From Roseateles_B sp041913905 (GTDB lineage: Bacteria; Pseudomonadota; Gammaproteobacteria; Burkholderiales; Burkholderiaceae_C): a stretch of DNA of 64,000 nt. Made by a program: the position numbers and the translations under genes. The notes beneath the pieces are model-generated. The model saw nothing but the letters and a program-made list of their open reading frames with translations, was not told the origin of the DNA and searched no databases. This document shows positions 39,856 to 49,027 of the stretch, piece after piece. How positions within the stretch are numbered: the stretch's first letter is position 1; the number at the start of each line of letters is the position of its first letter. The DNA lies in contig JAYSEK010000029.1 in NCBI GenBank assembly GCA_041913905.1, positions 1-64,000 of the forward strand. Reading direction: 5' to 3'.

Positions 39856-41094
39856 ATGCACGACTTCCCTCTGACCGGACTGGTGCTCAGCGGTGGCGGC
39901 GCGCGCGCGGCGTACCAGGTGGGCGTGTTGCAGGCCCTGATGCGGCTGCGGCGCGAGGCGCAGGGCGCGGCGCATGGCGGCAGCAACCCGTTCGGCGTGA
40001 TCGTCGGCACCTCGGCGGGCGCGATCAATGGCACGGCCCTGGCCTGCGGGGCGGACCAGTTCGACGGCGCGGTGGAGCGGCTGGCCGAGGTCTGGCGGAA
40101 CTTCCGCGCCGAGCAGGTCTACCGCAGCGACTCCCTGGGCGTGGCCGGCAGTGGCGCCCGCTGGCTGACCATGATGTCCTTTGGCTGGGCCATGGCCCGG
40201 CTGCGACCGCAGTCCCTGCTGAACAACGACCCGCTGCAGGACCTGCTGCGCGAGCTCGTCCCCATGGACCGGCTGCCGGCCGTCCTGGGCCGACGCCATC
40301 TGCATGCACTGGCCGTCACCGCCTCCAGCTACAGCAGCGGCGAGCACGTCACCTTCTACCAGAGCGCACGCCCCATCGAACCCTGGGTGCGCTCGCAGCG
40401 CATCGCCGTCGCCACCGAACTCAACCACCAGCACCTGCTGGCCAGCTCGGCCATCCCCTTCATCTTTCCCGCCCGGCAGCTGGGCAGCGAAACCGACCGC
40501 GGCTGGTATGGCGACGGCTCCATGCGCCAGAGCGCGCCGCTGTCGCCCGCCATCCACCTGGGCGCCAAGCGCCTGCTGGTGATCGGCGCCGGCCGCATGC
40601 ACGAACCGCAGGGCCGCAGGGCGCCGGAGCAGGGCTATCCCAGCCTCGCGCAGATCGCCGGCCATGCGCTGTCCAGCATCTTCCTGGACGCGCTGGCGGT
40701 GGACATCGAACGCATGCAGCGCATCAACCGCACGCTCTCGCTGATGCCGCCGGAGAGCCGCAAATACAGCCCCCTGCAGCCCATCGAAGCCCTCGTGATC
40801 GCCCCCAGCCAGCGCCTGGACGACCTGGCCGCCCGCCATGTGGACGACCTGCCCAAGCCCATCCGCCTGCTGCTGCGCGCCGCGGGCGTGAAGCAGGGCG
40901 AAGGCCAGAGCGAGGGTCAGGGGGCGGCCCTGGCCAGCTACCTGCTCTTCGAAGCCCCCTACACGCGGGCGCTGATGGATCTGGGCGAACAGGACACCCT
41001 GGCGCAAAAGGAGCGCGTGCTGGAGTTCTTCGGCTGGGGCCAAGCCCTGCCTACGCGCGCCACGCAGCCGGCGGCGCTCGCAACTGGGCGCTGA
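39856..41094 (+). CDS. patatin-like phospholipase
   Basis: A 412-residue patatin-family lipid acyl hydrolase. SGGGARAAYQ (12-21) is the oxyanion loop, GTSAG (51-55) holds nucleophile S53 and YGDGSMRQ (about 220) carries the catalytic Asp. I chose the ATG at 39856, because homologues start just before the GGGARG motif. The open frame to 39751 is doubtful. No signal peptide is present, so it acts inside the cell or is a protein of the RssA/YlbK type. The C-terminal extension (about 290-412) is uncharacterised. Promoter and SD are not evident. Confidence 0.9.
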   Translation: MHDFPLTGLVLSGGGARAAYQVGVLQALMRLRREAQGAAHGGSNPFGVIVGTSAGAINGTALACGADQFDGAVERLAEVWRNFRAEQVYRSDSLGVAGSGARWLTMMSFGWAMARLRPQSLLNNDPLQDLLRELVPMDRLPAVLGRRHLHALAVTASSYSSGEHVTFYQSARPIEPWVRSQRIAVATELNHQHLLASSAIPFIFPARQLGSETDRGWYGDGSMRQSAPLSPAIHLGAKRLLVIGAGRMHEPQGRRAPEQGYPSLAQIAGHALSSIFLDALAVDIERMQRINRTLSLMPPESRKYSPLQPIEALVIAPSQRLDDLAARHVDDLPKPIRLLLRAAGVKQGEGQSEGQGAALASYLLFEAPYTRALMDLGEQDTLAQKERVLEFFGWGQALPTRATQPAALATGR

Positions 41095-41118
41095 GGACGC
41101 CTTCGCTGCGCGCCTCGC

Positions 41119-41694
41119 TCAGGCCGGCAGGGAGGCGAACAAGGCCTGCGCGCTGCGGCCCACCTGTCGGGTGTCCCACCAGGCATAGGCGCCCACGCCG
41201 GCGGCGCCTGCCAGCGGCACCCAGCGCGCCACCGCGCTGCCCACGCTGCGCTCGCCCAGCTTGACGCCGATGGCCTGGAGCACCCGCTGCAGCACCGCCT
41301 GGCCGGCCCGCTCACCAGCCCGCACGGCCAGGTCGCGCACGGCCTGGGCCGCGGTATGGCGGAAGAGGCAATAAAGCATCTGCTCGCGGCCCAGCTCGGC
41401 GCTGTGGCCGTGCAAAGCAGCCACGTCGGCCACCAGCTGCGCCTGGATGCGCCAGACGGCCATCAGCTCGGGCAGCACCGTCAGCCAGCCCAGCGGGCCC
41501 GGCGGCAGGGCCAGACCGGCCGCGGTGGCGGCTGCCTTGCGAGCGGCCGCCTCGGTCAGGGCCCGGGCCCGCCGCTCGCGCTCCGCGGCCGGTCGCAGCG
41601 GCTCGCCAGACTCGGGCCGGTGGGCCAACAGGTCCAGCAAGGCCTCCGACCAGGGGCGAGACTCTGGGTCAGGCAGGGCGGGCAAAGTGTTCAT
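41119..41694 (-). CDS. EcsC-like protein
   Basis: A 191-residue protein with an Ala-rich, mostly helical sequence. The stretch GPLGWLTVLPELMAVWRIQAQLVADVAALHG matches the pattern of EcsC-family proteins (named after a protein beside a Bacillus ABC transporter). The end has a Gly/Ala hydrophobic hairpin (VGSAVARWVPLAGAAGVGAYAWWDT), typical of the family. Membrane association is likely. Function in Gram-negative bacteria is unknown. It is convergent with the patatin gene (25-bp gap). Confidence 0.7.
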   Translation of the reverse strand: MNTLPALPDPESRPWSEALLDLLAHRPESGEPLRPAAERERRARALTEAAARKAAATAAGLALPPGPLGWLTVLPELMAVWRIQAQLVADVAALHGHSAELGREQMLYCLFRHTAAQAVRDLAVRAGERAGQAVLQRVLQAIGVKLGERSVGSAVARWVPLAGAAGVGAYAWWDTRQVGRSAQALFASLPA

Positions 41695-41790
41695 GCGCCG
41701 ATTGTGTCGCCGCCAGCCCGGGCATGGCCTGCGTCATGGCTTTCCGTGGCCCACCGGGGTTTGTCACGGCTTTAGGCGCGGCTCTCTATC

Positions 41791-41819
41791 CTGGCGTGCA
41801 CCCTCTTGGTGTGCCAGGG
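41791..41819. promoter_or_regulatory. inverted repeat upstream of the GMC operon
   Basis: CCTGGC (41791-41796) pairs with GCCAGG (41814-41819), with an inner ACC/GGT pair around CTCTT. It sits in the 227-bp divergent gap between the EcsC-like gene and the Tat-protein gene that opens the GMC operon. It could be a regulator site (for example of the AraC protein at the operon's far end) or a leader hairpin. Confidence 0.35.
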
Positions 41820-41921
41820 CACTTGGGACTAGGCTGCGCCCCATAGTCACACACTGTCGAGACACCGGCCGCGGCCCGATGGCCATCCAGGGGCAAGGCC
41901 GGCACCCGACGCACCGAGCGC

Positions 41922-42446
41922 ATGCAACGTCGAACCCTCATGAAGCTGGGCCTGGGCAGCGGCCTCCTGCTGGCGCTGGCCGGCATGGGCCTGCGCGGCG
42001 TCGAGCCCGGCCTCCAGTCGTCCGCCGGCCGCGCGCCACGGCAAAGTGCCCGCAGCCGGGCGCTGATGTCCGCCGTCGCCCTGGCCGTGCTGGACGGCGC
42101 CTGGCCCGCCGAGCCGACCGCCCGCGCCCAGGCGCTGCAGGCGCATCTGGACATGGTCGATGGTGCCATCGCCAGCTTCCCACCCGCGATGCAGGCGGAG
42201 CTCGGGCAACTGCTCACCGTGCTCAGCAGCGCCGCCGGCCGCTGGGGCCTGGCGGGCCTCGCCACCGACTGGCCAGAGGCCACCACGCCGGCCGTGCAGG
42301 CCGCCTTGCAAGCCATGCGCGGCTCGCGCATCACGCTGCGAGAGCAGGCCTACCAGGCCCTGCGCGACCTGCATTGCGGCGTCTTCTTCAGTGCCCCCGA
42401 GCACTGGTCCCTGATGGGCTATCCCGGCCCTCGATCCTTCGAATGA
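41922..42446 (+). CDS. Tat-signal small partner of the GMC oxidoreductase
   Basis: A 174-residue protein with a Tat signal (MQRRTLMKLGLGSGLLLALAG). The rest is helical and contains LMSAVALAVLDGAWP near residue 50 and GSRITLREQAYQALRDLHCGVFFS near the end. This resembles the small subunits (gluconate 2-dehydrogenase subunit-3-like) that accompany membrane-bound GMC dehydrogenases. It lies 10 bases before the GMC gene. The GMC protein has no signal peptide of its own, so this subunit may carry it through the Tat pathway as a complex. Confidence 0.7.
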   Translation: MQRRTLMKLGLGSGLLLALAGMGLRGVEPGLQSSAGRAPRQSARSRALMSAVALAVLDGAWPAEPTARAQALQAHLDMVDGAIASFPPAMQAELGQLLTVLSSAAGRWGLAGLATDWPEATTPAVQAALQAMRGSRITLREQAYQALRDLHCGVFFSAPEHWSLMGYPGPRSFE

Positions 42447-42456
42447 GGCCGCGCGC

Positions 42457-44067
42457 ATGAGCATGTTCCAAGATCCCATCCGCGAAGGCCTGGCACAGGG
42501 CTGGCGGATTCTTGGCGGCGGCATCGCGCCCCTGCCCGAGCAGCTGGACTGCGATGTCGCCATCGTCGGCAGCGGCGCCGGTGCGGGCGTCAGCGCCGAG
42601 CTGCTGGTCAAGGCCGGGCTGAAGGTCGCGATCATCGAGGCCGGCCCCCTGCGCTCCAGCAGCGACTTCAAGCAGCGCGAGGCCGACGCCTACACCAGCC
42701 TCTACCAGGAAGCCGCCGCGCGCAAGACCGCGGACAAGGCCATCAACATCATGCAGGGACGCTGCGTGGGCGGCTCCACCACGATCAACTGGACCAGCAG
42801 CTTCCGCACGCCGGCCGACACCCTGGCCTTCTGGGGCCGCGAGTACGGCCTGACGGACCTGAACGAAGCGGCCATGGCGCCCTGGTTCGCCCAGGCCGAG
42901 GCCCGTCTGAACGTGCACCCCTGGGAGGGCGAGCCCAACCCCAACAACAGCGCACTGGAGCGCGGCCTGCAGGTGCTGAAGCTGGAGACCAAGCGCATCC
43001 CGCGCAACGTCAAGGGCTGCTGGAACCTGGGCTCCTGCGGCCTGGGCTGCCCCACCAATGCCAAGCAGTCCATGCTGCTGACCACCCTCCCCGCAGCCCT
43101 GGCCGGCGGCGCGACCCTGCTGGTGCAGACCCGCGCCGAGCGCCTGGAATGGTCGGGCGACACGGTCCAGGCCCTGGTCTGCCGCCCGGTGACGCTCAAC
43201 GACGCCCCCGCGGGCCCCGAGTTGCGCGTGCGGGCCCGGCACTACCTGGTGGCCGGCGGCGCGATCAACTCACCCGCACTGCTGCTGCGCTCGCAGGCGC
43301 CCGACCCCCACCAGCGCCTGGGCCGCCGCACCTTCCTGCACCCGGTCGTGATCACGGCGGCGATGTTCGACGAACGCATCGAAGGCTGGGCGGGCGCGCC
43401 GCAGAGCGTCTACACCGACCACTACCTGCACACCGATCCCATCGACGGCCCGCTGGGCTTCAAGCTGGAGGTGCCTCCGCTGCATCCGGCGCTGATGGCC
43501 TCGACCCTGGTCGGCCTGGGCGAAGGCTATGTGCAGACCCTGCGGCAATTCCCCCAGGCGCAGGCGGTGCTGGCCCTGCTGCGCGACGGCTTCCATCCCG
43601 AGTCGCAGGGCGGCCGCGTGAGCCTGCGCAGCGACGGCAGCCCGGTGCTGGACTATCCCATCAACGAGGTCCTGCTGGACGGCGCCCGGCGCGCGCTGCT
43701 GGCCATGGCCGAGCTGCAGTTCGCGGCCGGCGCCCGCACGGTGATGCCGCTGCACGAGCAGGGCCGCTTCGTGAAGAGCTGGGCCGAAGCGAAGGCGCAG
43801 ATCCAGGCGCTGCCGCTGGGCCCGCAGCAGCTGCGCCTGGTCAGCGCCCACGTGATGGGCGGCTGCGCCATGGCGGCGGATGCCGCCCGCGGCGTCGTAC
43901 GGCCCGACGGCCGGCACTGGCAGCTGCGCAACCTCTCGGTGCATGACGGATCGATCTTCCCGACCAGCATCGGCGCCAACCCCCAGCTCTCCATCTACGG
44001 CCAGGCGGCGCGGCTCAGCGTGGCGCTGGCACGCGAGCTGGGCGGGCGCGAGGTGGCGCTGGCCTGA
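42457..44067 (+). CDS. GMC-family FAD oxidoreductase (alcohol dehydrogenase type)
   Basis: A 536-residue flavoenzyme. The dinucleotide fold is DVAIVGSGAGAGVSAELLVKAG (about 33-54), with the acid E61 in IIEAG. The FAD loop is GRCVGGSTTINW (about 100). SCGLGCPTNAKQSM lies mid-protein. SAHVMGGCAM and FPTSIGANPQLSIYG at the C-terminus hold the active-site His and Asn. Similar to long-chain alcohol and cholesterol-oxidase-like GMC enzymes, so it probably oxidises a hydrophobic or glyceryl alcohol. The SD is GAGG 6 bases ahead. It is preceded by its Tat partner and followed by three glycerol-type metabolic genes. Confidence 0.9.
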   Translation: MSMFQDPIREGLAQGWRILGGGIAPLPEQLDCDVAIVGSGAGAGVSAELLVKAGLKVAIIEAGPLRSSSDFKQREADAYTSLYQEAAARKTADKAINIMQGRCVGGSTTINWTSSFRTPADTLAFWGREYGLTDLNEAAMAPWFAQAEARLNVHPWEGEPNPNNSALERGLQVLKLETKRIPRNVKGCWNLGSCGLGCPTNAKQSMLLTTLPAALAGGATLLVQTRAERLEWSGDTVQALVCRPVTLNDAPAGPELRVRARHYLVAGGAINSPALLLRSQAPDPHQRLGRRTFLHPVVITAAMFDERIEGWAGAPQSVYTDHYLHTDPIDGPLGFKLEVPPLHPALMASTLVGLGEGYVQTLRQFPQAQAVLALLRDGFHPESQGGRVSLRSDGSPVLDYPINEVLLDGARRALLAMAELQFAAGARTVMPLHEQGRFVKSWAEAKAQIQALPLGPQQLRLVSAHVMGGCAMAADAARGVVRPDGRHWQLRNLSVHDGSIFPTSIGANPQLSIYGQAARLSVALARELGGREVALA

Positions 44068-44160
44068 CGTCAAATCACAAGCCCGCGTCGCCAAAGACCA
44101 AGCCAAGGCGCGGCGGCCTCCCTAAGCTTGCCCCCCATCAGACCATGAGGGGAAGACGCG

Positions 44161-45792
44161 ATGCGACGCTGGAACGGCTGGGGCGACGAATCCATCCACG
44201 CGACGATTGACGAGGGAGCCCGGGGCTTCTTGGAGCAGGCCCTGGGGCTGGGCGCGCCGCCGCAGGACGCGAGTCTCGCGGCGGCGCTGGCGCAGCTGCC
44301 GGCTTCGCGCCTGGACACGGCCCAGTTGCTGGACGCCCCCGTGCCGCTGCACATCGAGCCCGAAGCCCGGCTTCGTGCCAGCTTCGGCCAGAGTCTGGGA
44401 GACTGGCTGCGCCTGCGCTTCGGCCGCATCGGACCGGTCTGCGATGCCGTCGCCTACCCGGACACCGGCGAGCAGGTCCGACTGCTGCTGGACTGGGCGC
44501 GGCAGCAGCAGCTCGTGGTGATCCCCGTGGGCGGCGCCACCAGCGTGGTCGGCCACCTGACGCCGCCGGCCTGCAGGCAGCCGGTGCTGGCACTCTGCTT
44601 GCAACGCCTGCGCCGCCTGCTGAGCCTGGATGCCAGCTCGCAGCTGGCGCGCTTCGAGGCCGGCGTGCTGGGCCCGGACCTGGAGGCGCAACTGCGCGCC
44701 CAGGGATGGATGCTGGGCCACTACCCGCAGAGCTTCGAGTACGCCTCGCTGGGCGGCTGGATCGCGACCCGCTCCTCGGGGCAGCAGTCGGCGCGCTATG
44801 GACGCATCGAGGCCCTCTTTGCCGGCGGCCGCGTCGAGCTGCCCGAAGGCACGCTGGAGATCCCGACCGTCCCCGCCTCCGCTGCCGGGCCGGACCTGCG
44901 CGAATGGGTGCTGGGCTCGGAAGGCCGGCTGGGCGTGATCACCGAGGCCAGCGTGCGCATCAGCCGGGTTGCGCAGCGCGAGGACTTCGTCGCCTGGTTC
45001 CTGCCCAGCTGGGAGCAGGGCCAGGCCGCCGTGCGCGAGCTGGCCCAGGCGCGGCTGGGACTGTCCATGATGCGCCTGGCCAATGCCACCGAGACCCTCA
45101 CCACGCTGAAGCTGGCCGGCCACGCGGGCGCCATCGCCTGGCTGGAGCGCTACCTGGGCCTGCGCGGCTGCGGCGAGGGCAAGGTGATGCTGATGCTGGG
45201 CTTCACCGGCAGCGCCGCACAGGTGCGCGCCATGCAGGCGCTGGCGCGACCGCTGCTGCGCGCGCAGGGCGGCGTCTCCACCGGCACGCTGCTGGGCCGC
45301 AAATGGGCGGCCAAGCGCTTCCGCGGCGTCTACCTGCGCAATGCGCTGTGGGAGGCCGGCTACGCGGTGGACACCATGGAGACCGCCTGCGACTGGCCGC
45401 GCGTCACCGCGATGATGCAGGCCATGGAGCACGCCGGGCGCAGCGCGCTGGCGGGCCATGGCGAACGCTGCCATGCCTACACCCATCTCTCGCATGTGTA
45501 CCCGCAGGGCTCCAGCGTCTATAGCACCTTCGTGTTCCGCATCGGGTCGGACTTCGACAGCGCCTTTGCGCGCTGGCAGTCGCTCAAGACTGCGGTCAGC
45601 GAGGCCATCGTGCGCGAGGGCGGCACCATCAGCCACCAGCACGGCGTGGGCAAGGACCACGCGGCCTTCCTGGGCGCCGAAAAGGGCCCCGCGGGCCTGC
45701 GCCTGATCGACGGTCTGATCCGCGAGGCCGATCCCCAGGGTCTGCTGGACTCCGGCAATCTGCGGCCCTCGAAGGCCGCGCCGCAGCCATGA
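44161..45792 (+). CDS. FAD-binding oxidase resembling alkyldihydroxyacetonephosphate synthase
   Basis: A 543-residue VAO-fold flavoprotein. It begins RRWNGWGDES, as bacterial ADPS-like proteins do, and has VVIPVGGATSVVGH (FAD pyrophosphate loop, about 121-134), ASLGGWIATRSSGQQSARYG and EWVLGSEGRLGVITEASVRI. The C-terminus GTISHQHGVGKDHAAFLGAE matches the ADPS His-rich substrate region. ADPS swaps the acyl group of acyl-DHAP for a fatty alcohol and makes ether lipids. Bacterial relatives may instead oxidise glycerol-phosphate-like compounds. It overlaps the GlpD-like gene by 4 bases (ATGA). Chemistry inferred only. Confidence 0.85.
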   Translation: MRRWNGWGDESIHATIDEGARGFLEQALGLGAPPQDASLAAALAQLPASRLDTAQLLDAPVPLHIEPEARLRASFGQSLGDWLRLRFGRIGPVCDAVAYPDTGEQVRLLLDWARQQQLVVIPVGGATSVVGHLTPPACRQPVLALCLQRLRRLLSLDASSQLARFEAGVLGPDLEAQLRAQGWMLGHYPQSFEYASLGGWIATRSSGQQSARYGRIEALFAGGRVELPEGTLEIPTVPASAAGPDLREWVLGSEGRLGVITEASVRISRVAQREDFVAWFLPSWEQGQAAVRELAQARLGLSMMRLANATETLTTLKLAGHAGAIAWLERYLGLRGCGEGKVMLMLGFTGSAAQVRAMQALARPLLRAQGGVSTGTLLGRKWAAKRFRGVYLRNALWEAGYAVDTMETACDWPRVTAMMQAMEHAGRSALAGHGERCHAYTHLSHVYPQGSSVYSTFVFRIGSDFDSAFARWQSLKTAVSEAIVREGGTISHQHGVGKDHAAFLGAEKGPAGLRLIDGLIREADPQGLLDSGNLRPSKAAPQP

Positions 45793-47387
45793 ATCGCGCG
45801 CAGGCCTGGGCCGCGCTGCGGCAGCACGAGACCGAGCCGCTGGACCTGCTGGTCGTGGGCGGCGGCATTGCCGGGGCCGGCGTGGCGCTGGAGGCGGCCC
45901 GCTGCGGCGCCCGCGTCGCGCTGGTGGAGGCGCAGGACTTCGCCGGCGGCACCTCGTCCAAGTCTTCCAAGCTGGTCCATGGCGGGCTGCGCTACCTGGC
46001 GCAGGGCCAGTTCGGGCTGACCCGTGAGTCGGTGCGCGAGCGCAAGGCGCTGCTGCGCGACATGCCGGGTCTGGTGACGCCGCTGCGCTTCCTGCTGCCG
46101 GTGCGGCAGTCGGATCGCAAGGGCCGGCGCATCCTGGGCCTGGGCCTGGCGCTTTACGATCTCTTCGCCGGCCAGCGCAGCCGCCAGTGGCATGCACCGG
46201 ACGCGGTGCTGGCGCAGGCGCCGCATCTGCAGGACCAGGGCCTGGTGGGCGGCTGGTCCTACCTGGATGCCCAGACCGACGACGCGCGCCTGGTGCTGCG
46301 CGTGCTGGCCGAAGCCCGGCTGCACGGCGCCCTGACGCTCAACCACGTGAGGGCCGAGGGCCTGCTCGAAGCCGAGGGCCGGGTCTGCGGCGCGCGGCTG
46401 CGCGAGGCGGACAGTGGCGAGGCCCTCGCCGTGCGGGCCCGCGTGGTGGTGAATGCCACCGGCGCCTGGGCTGACCGTCTGCGGCTGGACCTGGGCCGGC
46501 AGACGTCGCCCCTGCTGCGCCCGCTGCGCGGCAGCCACCTGGTCTTCGAGGCCTGGCGCCTGCCCGTGGCCCAGGCCCTGGCCTTCTTCCATCCGCAGGA
46601 CGGCCGCCCGGTCTTCGCCCTGCCTTGGGAAGGCCGCACCCTGCTGGGCACCACCGACCTGGACCACCGCGACCCGCTGGACCAGGAGCCCGGCATCACG
46701 GCCGTCGAATTCGACTACCTGATGCAGGCGGCCCGCGCCGCCTTCCCCAGCCTGGACCTGGGCGTGGACGACGTGGTGTCGAGCTTCTCCGGCGTGCGCC
46801 CGGTGCTGGACTCCGGCGACCATCGCGACCCCTCCAAGGAAGCGCGCGAGCACCTGATTCTTTGTGAGCGCGGCCTGCTGACCGTCAGCGGCGGCAAGCT
46901 CACCACCTTCCGCTCCAGCGCCATCCAGGCCCTGCACCTCGTGCAGTCGCGCGTGCCTGCACTGCAAGGCCTGCGGCCGGATGCACCGCTGCTGCGCCCG
47001 CCCGGCATCGCCAGCCTGCATGCCGCACGCAGCCTGCCCCAGGCCCTGCGCGCGCGCCTGCTGGCCCGCCATGGCGATGCCACGGCGACGCTGCTGGCCG
47101 AGGCGCAGCCGGGCGAGCTCCAGGACATCCCCCATGCGGGCTGCTGCTGGGCCGAGCTGCGCTACGCTTGCCGCCACGAAGCGGTCCTGCACCTGGACGA
47201 CCTGCTGCTGCGCCGCAGCCGCATCGGCCTCCTGCTGCGCGATGGCGGCACCGAGCTGCTGCCGGCGCTGCAGCCCTTGGTACAGGGCTGCCTCGGCTGG
47301 AGCGACACGCGCTGGGACGATGAATGCCATCGCTACCGCGCGCAGGTGCTGCGTTGCTATGGCATTCCCACAGAATTGCGTCCATGA
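45789..47387 (+). CDS. FAD-dependent glycerol-3-phosphate dehydrogenase (GlpD-like)
   Basis: A 532-residue flavoprotein. The N-terminal Rossmann fold is LLVVGGGIAGAGVALEAARCG, followed by GGTSSKSSKLVHGGLRYL, the GlpD signature. FALPWEGRTLLGTTDLDHRDP and the C-terminal phrase LLTVSGGKLTTFRSSA are family hallmarks, as is the small C-terminal helical domain. It should oxidise sn-glycerol 3-phosphate or a close analogue to the ketone and feed electrons to quinone. Its place between an ADPS-like and a kinase gene suggests the substrate may be a modified glycerol phosphate. A housekeeping glpD may exist elsewhere. Confidence 0.88.
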   Translation: MNRAQAWAALRQHETEPLDLLVVGGGIAGAGVALEAARCGARVALVEAQDFAGGTSSKSSKLVHGGLRYLAQGQFGLTRESVRERKALLRDMPGLVTPLRFLLPVRQSDRKGRRILGLGLALYDLFAGQRSRQWHAPDAVLAQAPHLQDQGLVGGWSYLDAQTDDARLVLRVLAEARLHGALTLNHVRAEGLLEAEGRVCGARLREADSGEALAVRARVVVNATGAWADRLRLDLGRQTSPLLRPLRGSHLVFEAWRLPVAQALAFFHPQDGRPVFALPWEGRTLLGTTDLDHRDPLDQEPGITAVEFDYLMQAARAAFPSLDLGVDDVVSSFSGVRPVLDSGDHRDPSKEAREHLILCERGLLTVSGGKLTTFRSSAIQALHLVQSRVPALQGLRPDAPLLRPPGIASLHAARSLPQALRARLLARHGDATATLLAEAQPGELQDIPHAGCCWAELRYACRHEAVLHLDDLLLRRSRIGLLLRDGGTELLPALQPLVQGCLGWSDTRWDDECHRYRAQVLRCYGIPTELRP

Positions 47388-48979
47388 ATCCCGAGACCAC
47401 CGCTCCTTCCGTTCCCACCGGCACACGCAGCGACGAGCTCATCCTGAGCCTGGACTGCGGCACGCAAAGCGTCCGGGCCCTGCTCTTCGACCTGCAGGGG
47501 CGTCTGCTGGCCAAGTGCCAGCAGACGCTGGACGGCTATGTGAGCCTGCAGGACGGCTGGATGGAGCACGATGCCGAAGGCTTCTGGCAGGCCGCGGCAG
47601 CCGTGTGCCGCGGCCTGTGGCAGACGCATCCGCAGCTCAAGTCCGCGGTCAAGGGTCTGGTGGTCACCACGCAGCGGGGCAGCCTGGTGCCGGTGGATGC
47701 CGGGGGTCAGGCCTTGCGCCGCTTCATCATCTGGCTGGACCAGCGCCGCGCCAGCCGTCCGCGCGCCGTGGCACCCTGGTGGCGCCTGGCCTTCAAGGCG
47801 GCGCGGGTGCAGGGCACCATCGACTACTTCAGCCGCGAGGCCGAGATCAACTGGATCGCCGAGCATGAGCCCGAGGTGGCCCGCCGTACGCACAAGCTGC
47901 TGCTGCTCTCGGGCTGGTTCCACTACAAGCTCACCGGCCGCTTCGCCGACTCCGTGGCCTGCCAGGTCGGCTACCTGCCCTTCGACTTCAAGCAGCAGCG
48001 CTGGGCACCCGGCTGGGACTGGAAATGGCAGGCCCTGGCCACCACGCCCGATCAGATGCCCGAGCTGCTGCCGGTGGGCAGCACCATCGGCGGCCTGACC
48101 CGCGAGGCGGCCGAGGCCTGCGGCCTGCCCGAAGGCCTGCCGGTGATCGCCGGCGCCGCGGACAAGGCCTGCGAGATCGTCGGCGCCGGCGCCATCACGC
48201 CGGACATCGGCGCGCTGAGCTACGGAACCACCGCCACCATCGACATCACCACACCGCGCTACGTCGAGGCCCTGCCCTTCATCCCGCCCTACCCGGCCCT
48301 GCTGCCCGGCCAGTACAACACCGAGGTGCAGATCTTCCGCGGCTACTGGATGGTCAGCTGGTTCAAGGAACAGTTCGGCCACCCCGAATGCGCAGCGGCC
48401 GATGAAGAAGGCGTGCTGCCGGAGGTGCTGTTCGACCGCCTCGTGCGCGCCGTGCCGCCGGGCAGCGAGGGCCTGATGCTGCAGCCCTACTGGACCCCCG
48501 GCATCCGGCACCCCGGCCCCGATGCGCGCGGCGCCGTGATCGGCTTCTCCGACGTGCACACCCGCGCCCATCTCTACCGCGCCATTCTCGAAGGACTGGC
48601 CTATGCGCTGCGCGAGGGCGCGGAGCGCATCCAGCGCCGCGGCGGCACGGCCATCCGCAGCCTGCGCGTCTCGGGCGGGGGCTCGCAGTCCGACGCCGCC
48701 CTGCAGCTGACGGCCGACATCTTCAACCTGCCCACCTCGCGGCCCCACACCTACGAGACCTCGGGCCTGGGCGCCGCCATCGCGGGCGCCGTCGGCCTGG
48801 GCCTGCATCGGGACCATGCCGGCGCCGTGGCTGCCATGACCCGCCTGGGCCAGACCTTCGAGCCCGTGCCGGCCCATGCGCAGCGCTACGAGGCGCTCTA
48901 CCAGCGCGTCTACAAGCGCATGTACGAACCGCTGCGTCCGCTCTACGCGGAGCTGCAGGACATCCTGCATCCACGCTGA
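47384..48979 (+). CDS. FGGY-family carbohydrate kinase
   Basis: A 531-residue sugar or polyol kinase. The N-terminal phosphate loop is LSLDCGTQSVRALLFDLQG (about 21-39). VVTTQRGSLVPVD and IIWLDQRRA lie in the first lobe, and GAADKACEIVGAGAI with LRVSGGGSQSD in the second lobe. It starts in an ATGA overlap with the GlpD-like gene. The order matches an operon that phosphorylates a polyol (glycerol, alkylglycerol or sugar alcohol) and then oxidises it. It is not a canonical GlpK, whose motifs differ. Substrate not determinable. Confidence 0.88.
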   Translation: MNPETTAPSVPTGTRSDELILSLDCGTQSVRALLFDLQGRLLAKCQQTLDGYVSLQDGWMEHDAEGFWQAAAAVCRGLWQTHPQLKSAVKGLVVTTQRGSLVPVDAGGQALRRFIIWLDQRRASRPRAVAPWWRLAFKAARVQGTIDYFSREAEINWIAEHEPEVARRTHKLLLLSGWFHYKLTGRFADSVACQVGYLPFDFKQQRWAPGWDWKWQALATTPDQMPELLPVGSTIGGLTREAAEACGLPEGLPVIAGAADKACEIVGAGAITPDIGALSYGTTATIDITTPRYVEALPFIPPYPALLPGQYNTEVQIFRGYWMVSWFKEQFGHPECAAADEEGVLPEVLFDRLVRAVPPGSEGLMLQPYWTPGIRHPGPDARGAVIGFSDVHTRAHLYRAILEGLAYALREGAERIQRRGGTAIRSLRVSGGGSQSDAALQLTADIFNLPTSRPHTYETSGLGAAIAGAVGLGLHRDHAGAVAAMTRLGQTFEPVPAHAQRYEALYQRVYKRMYEPLRPLYAELQDILHPR

Positions 48980-49027
48980 AACCGGGCCCGGCGCCGGGGC
49001 TGCCGCGCTTGCGGCACACTTCGGGCC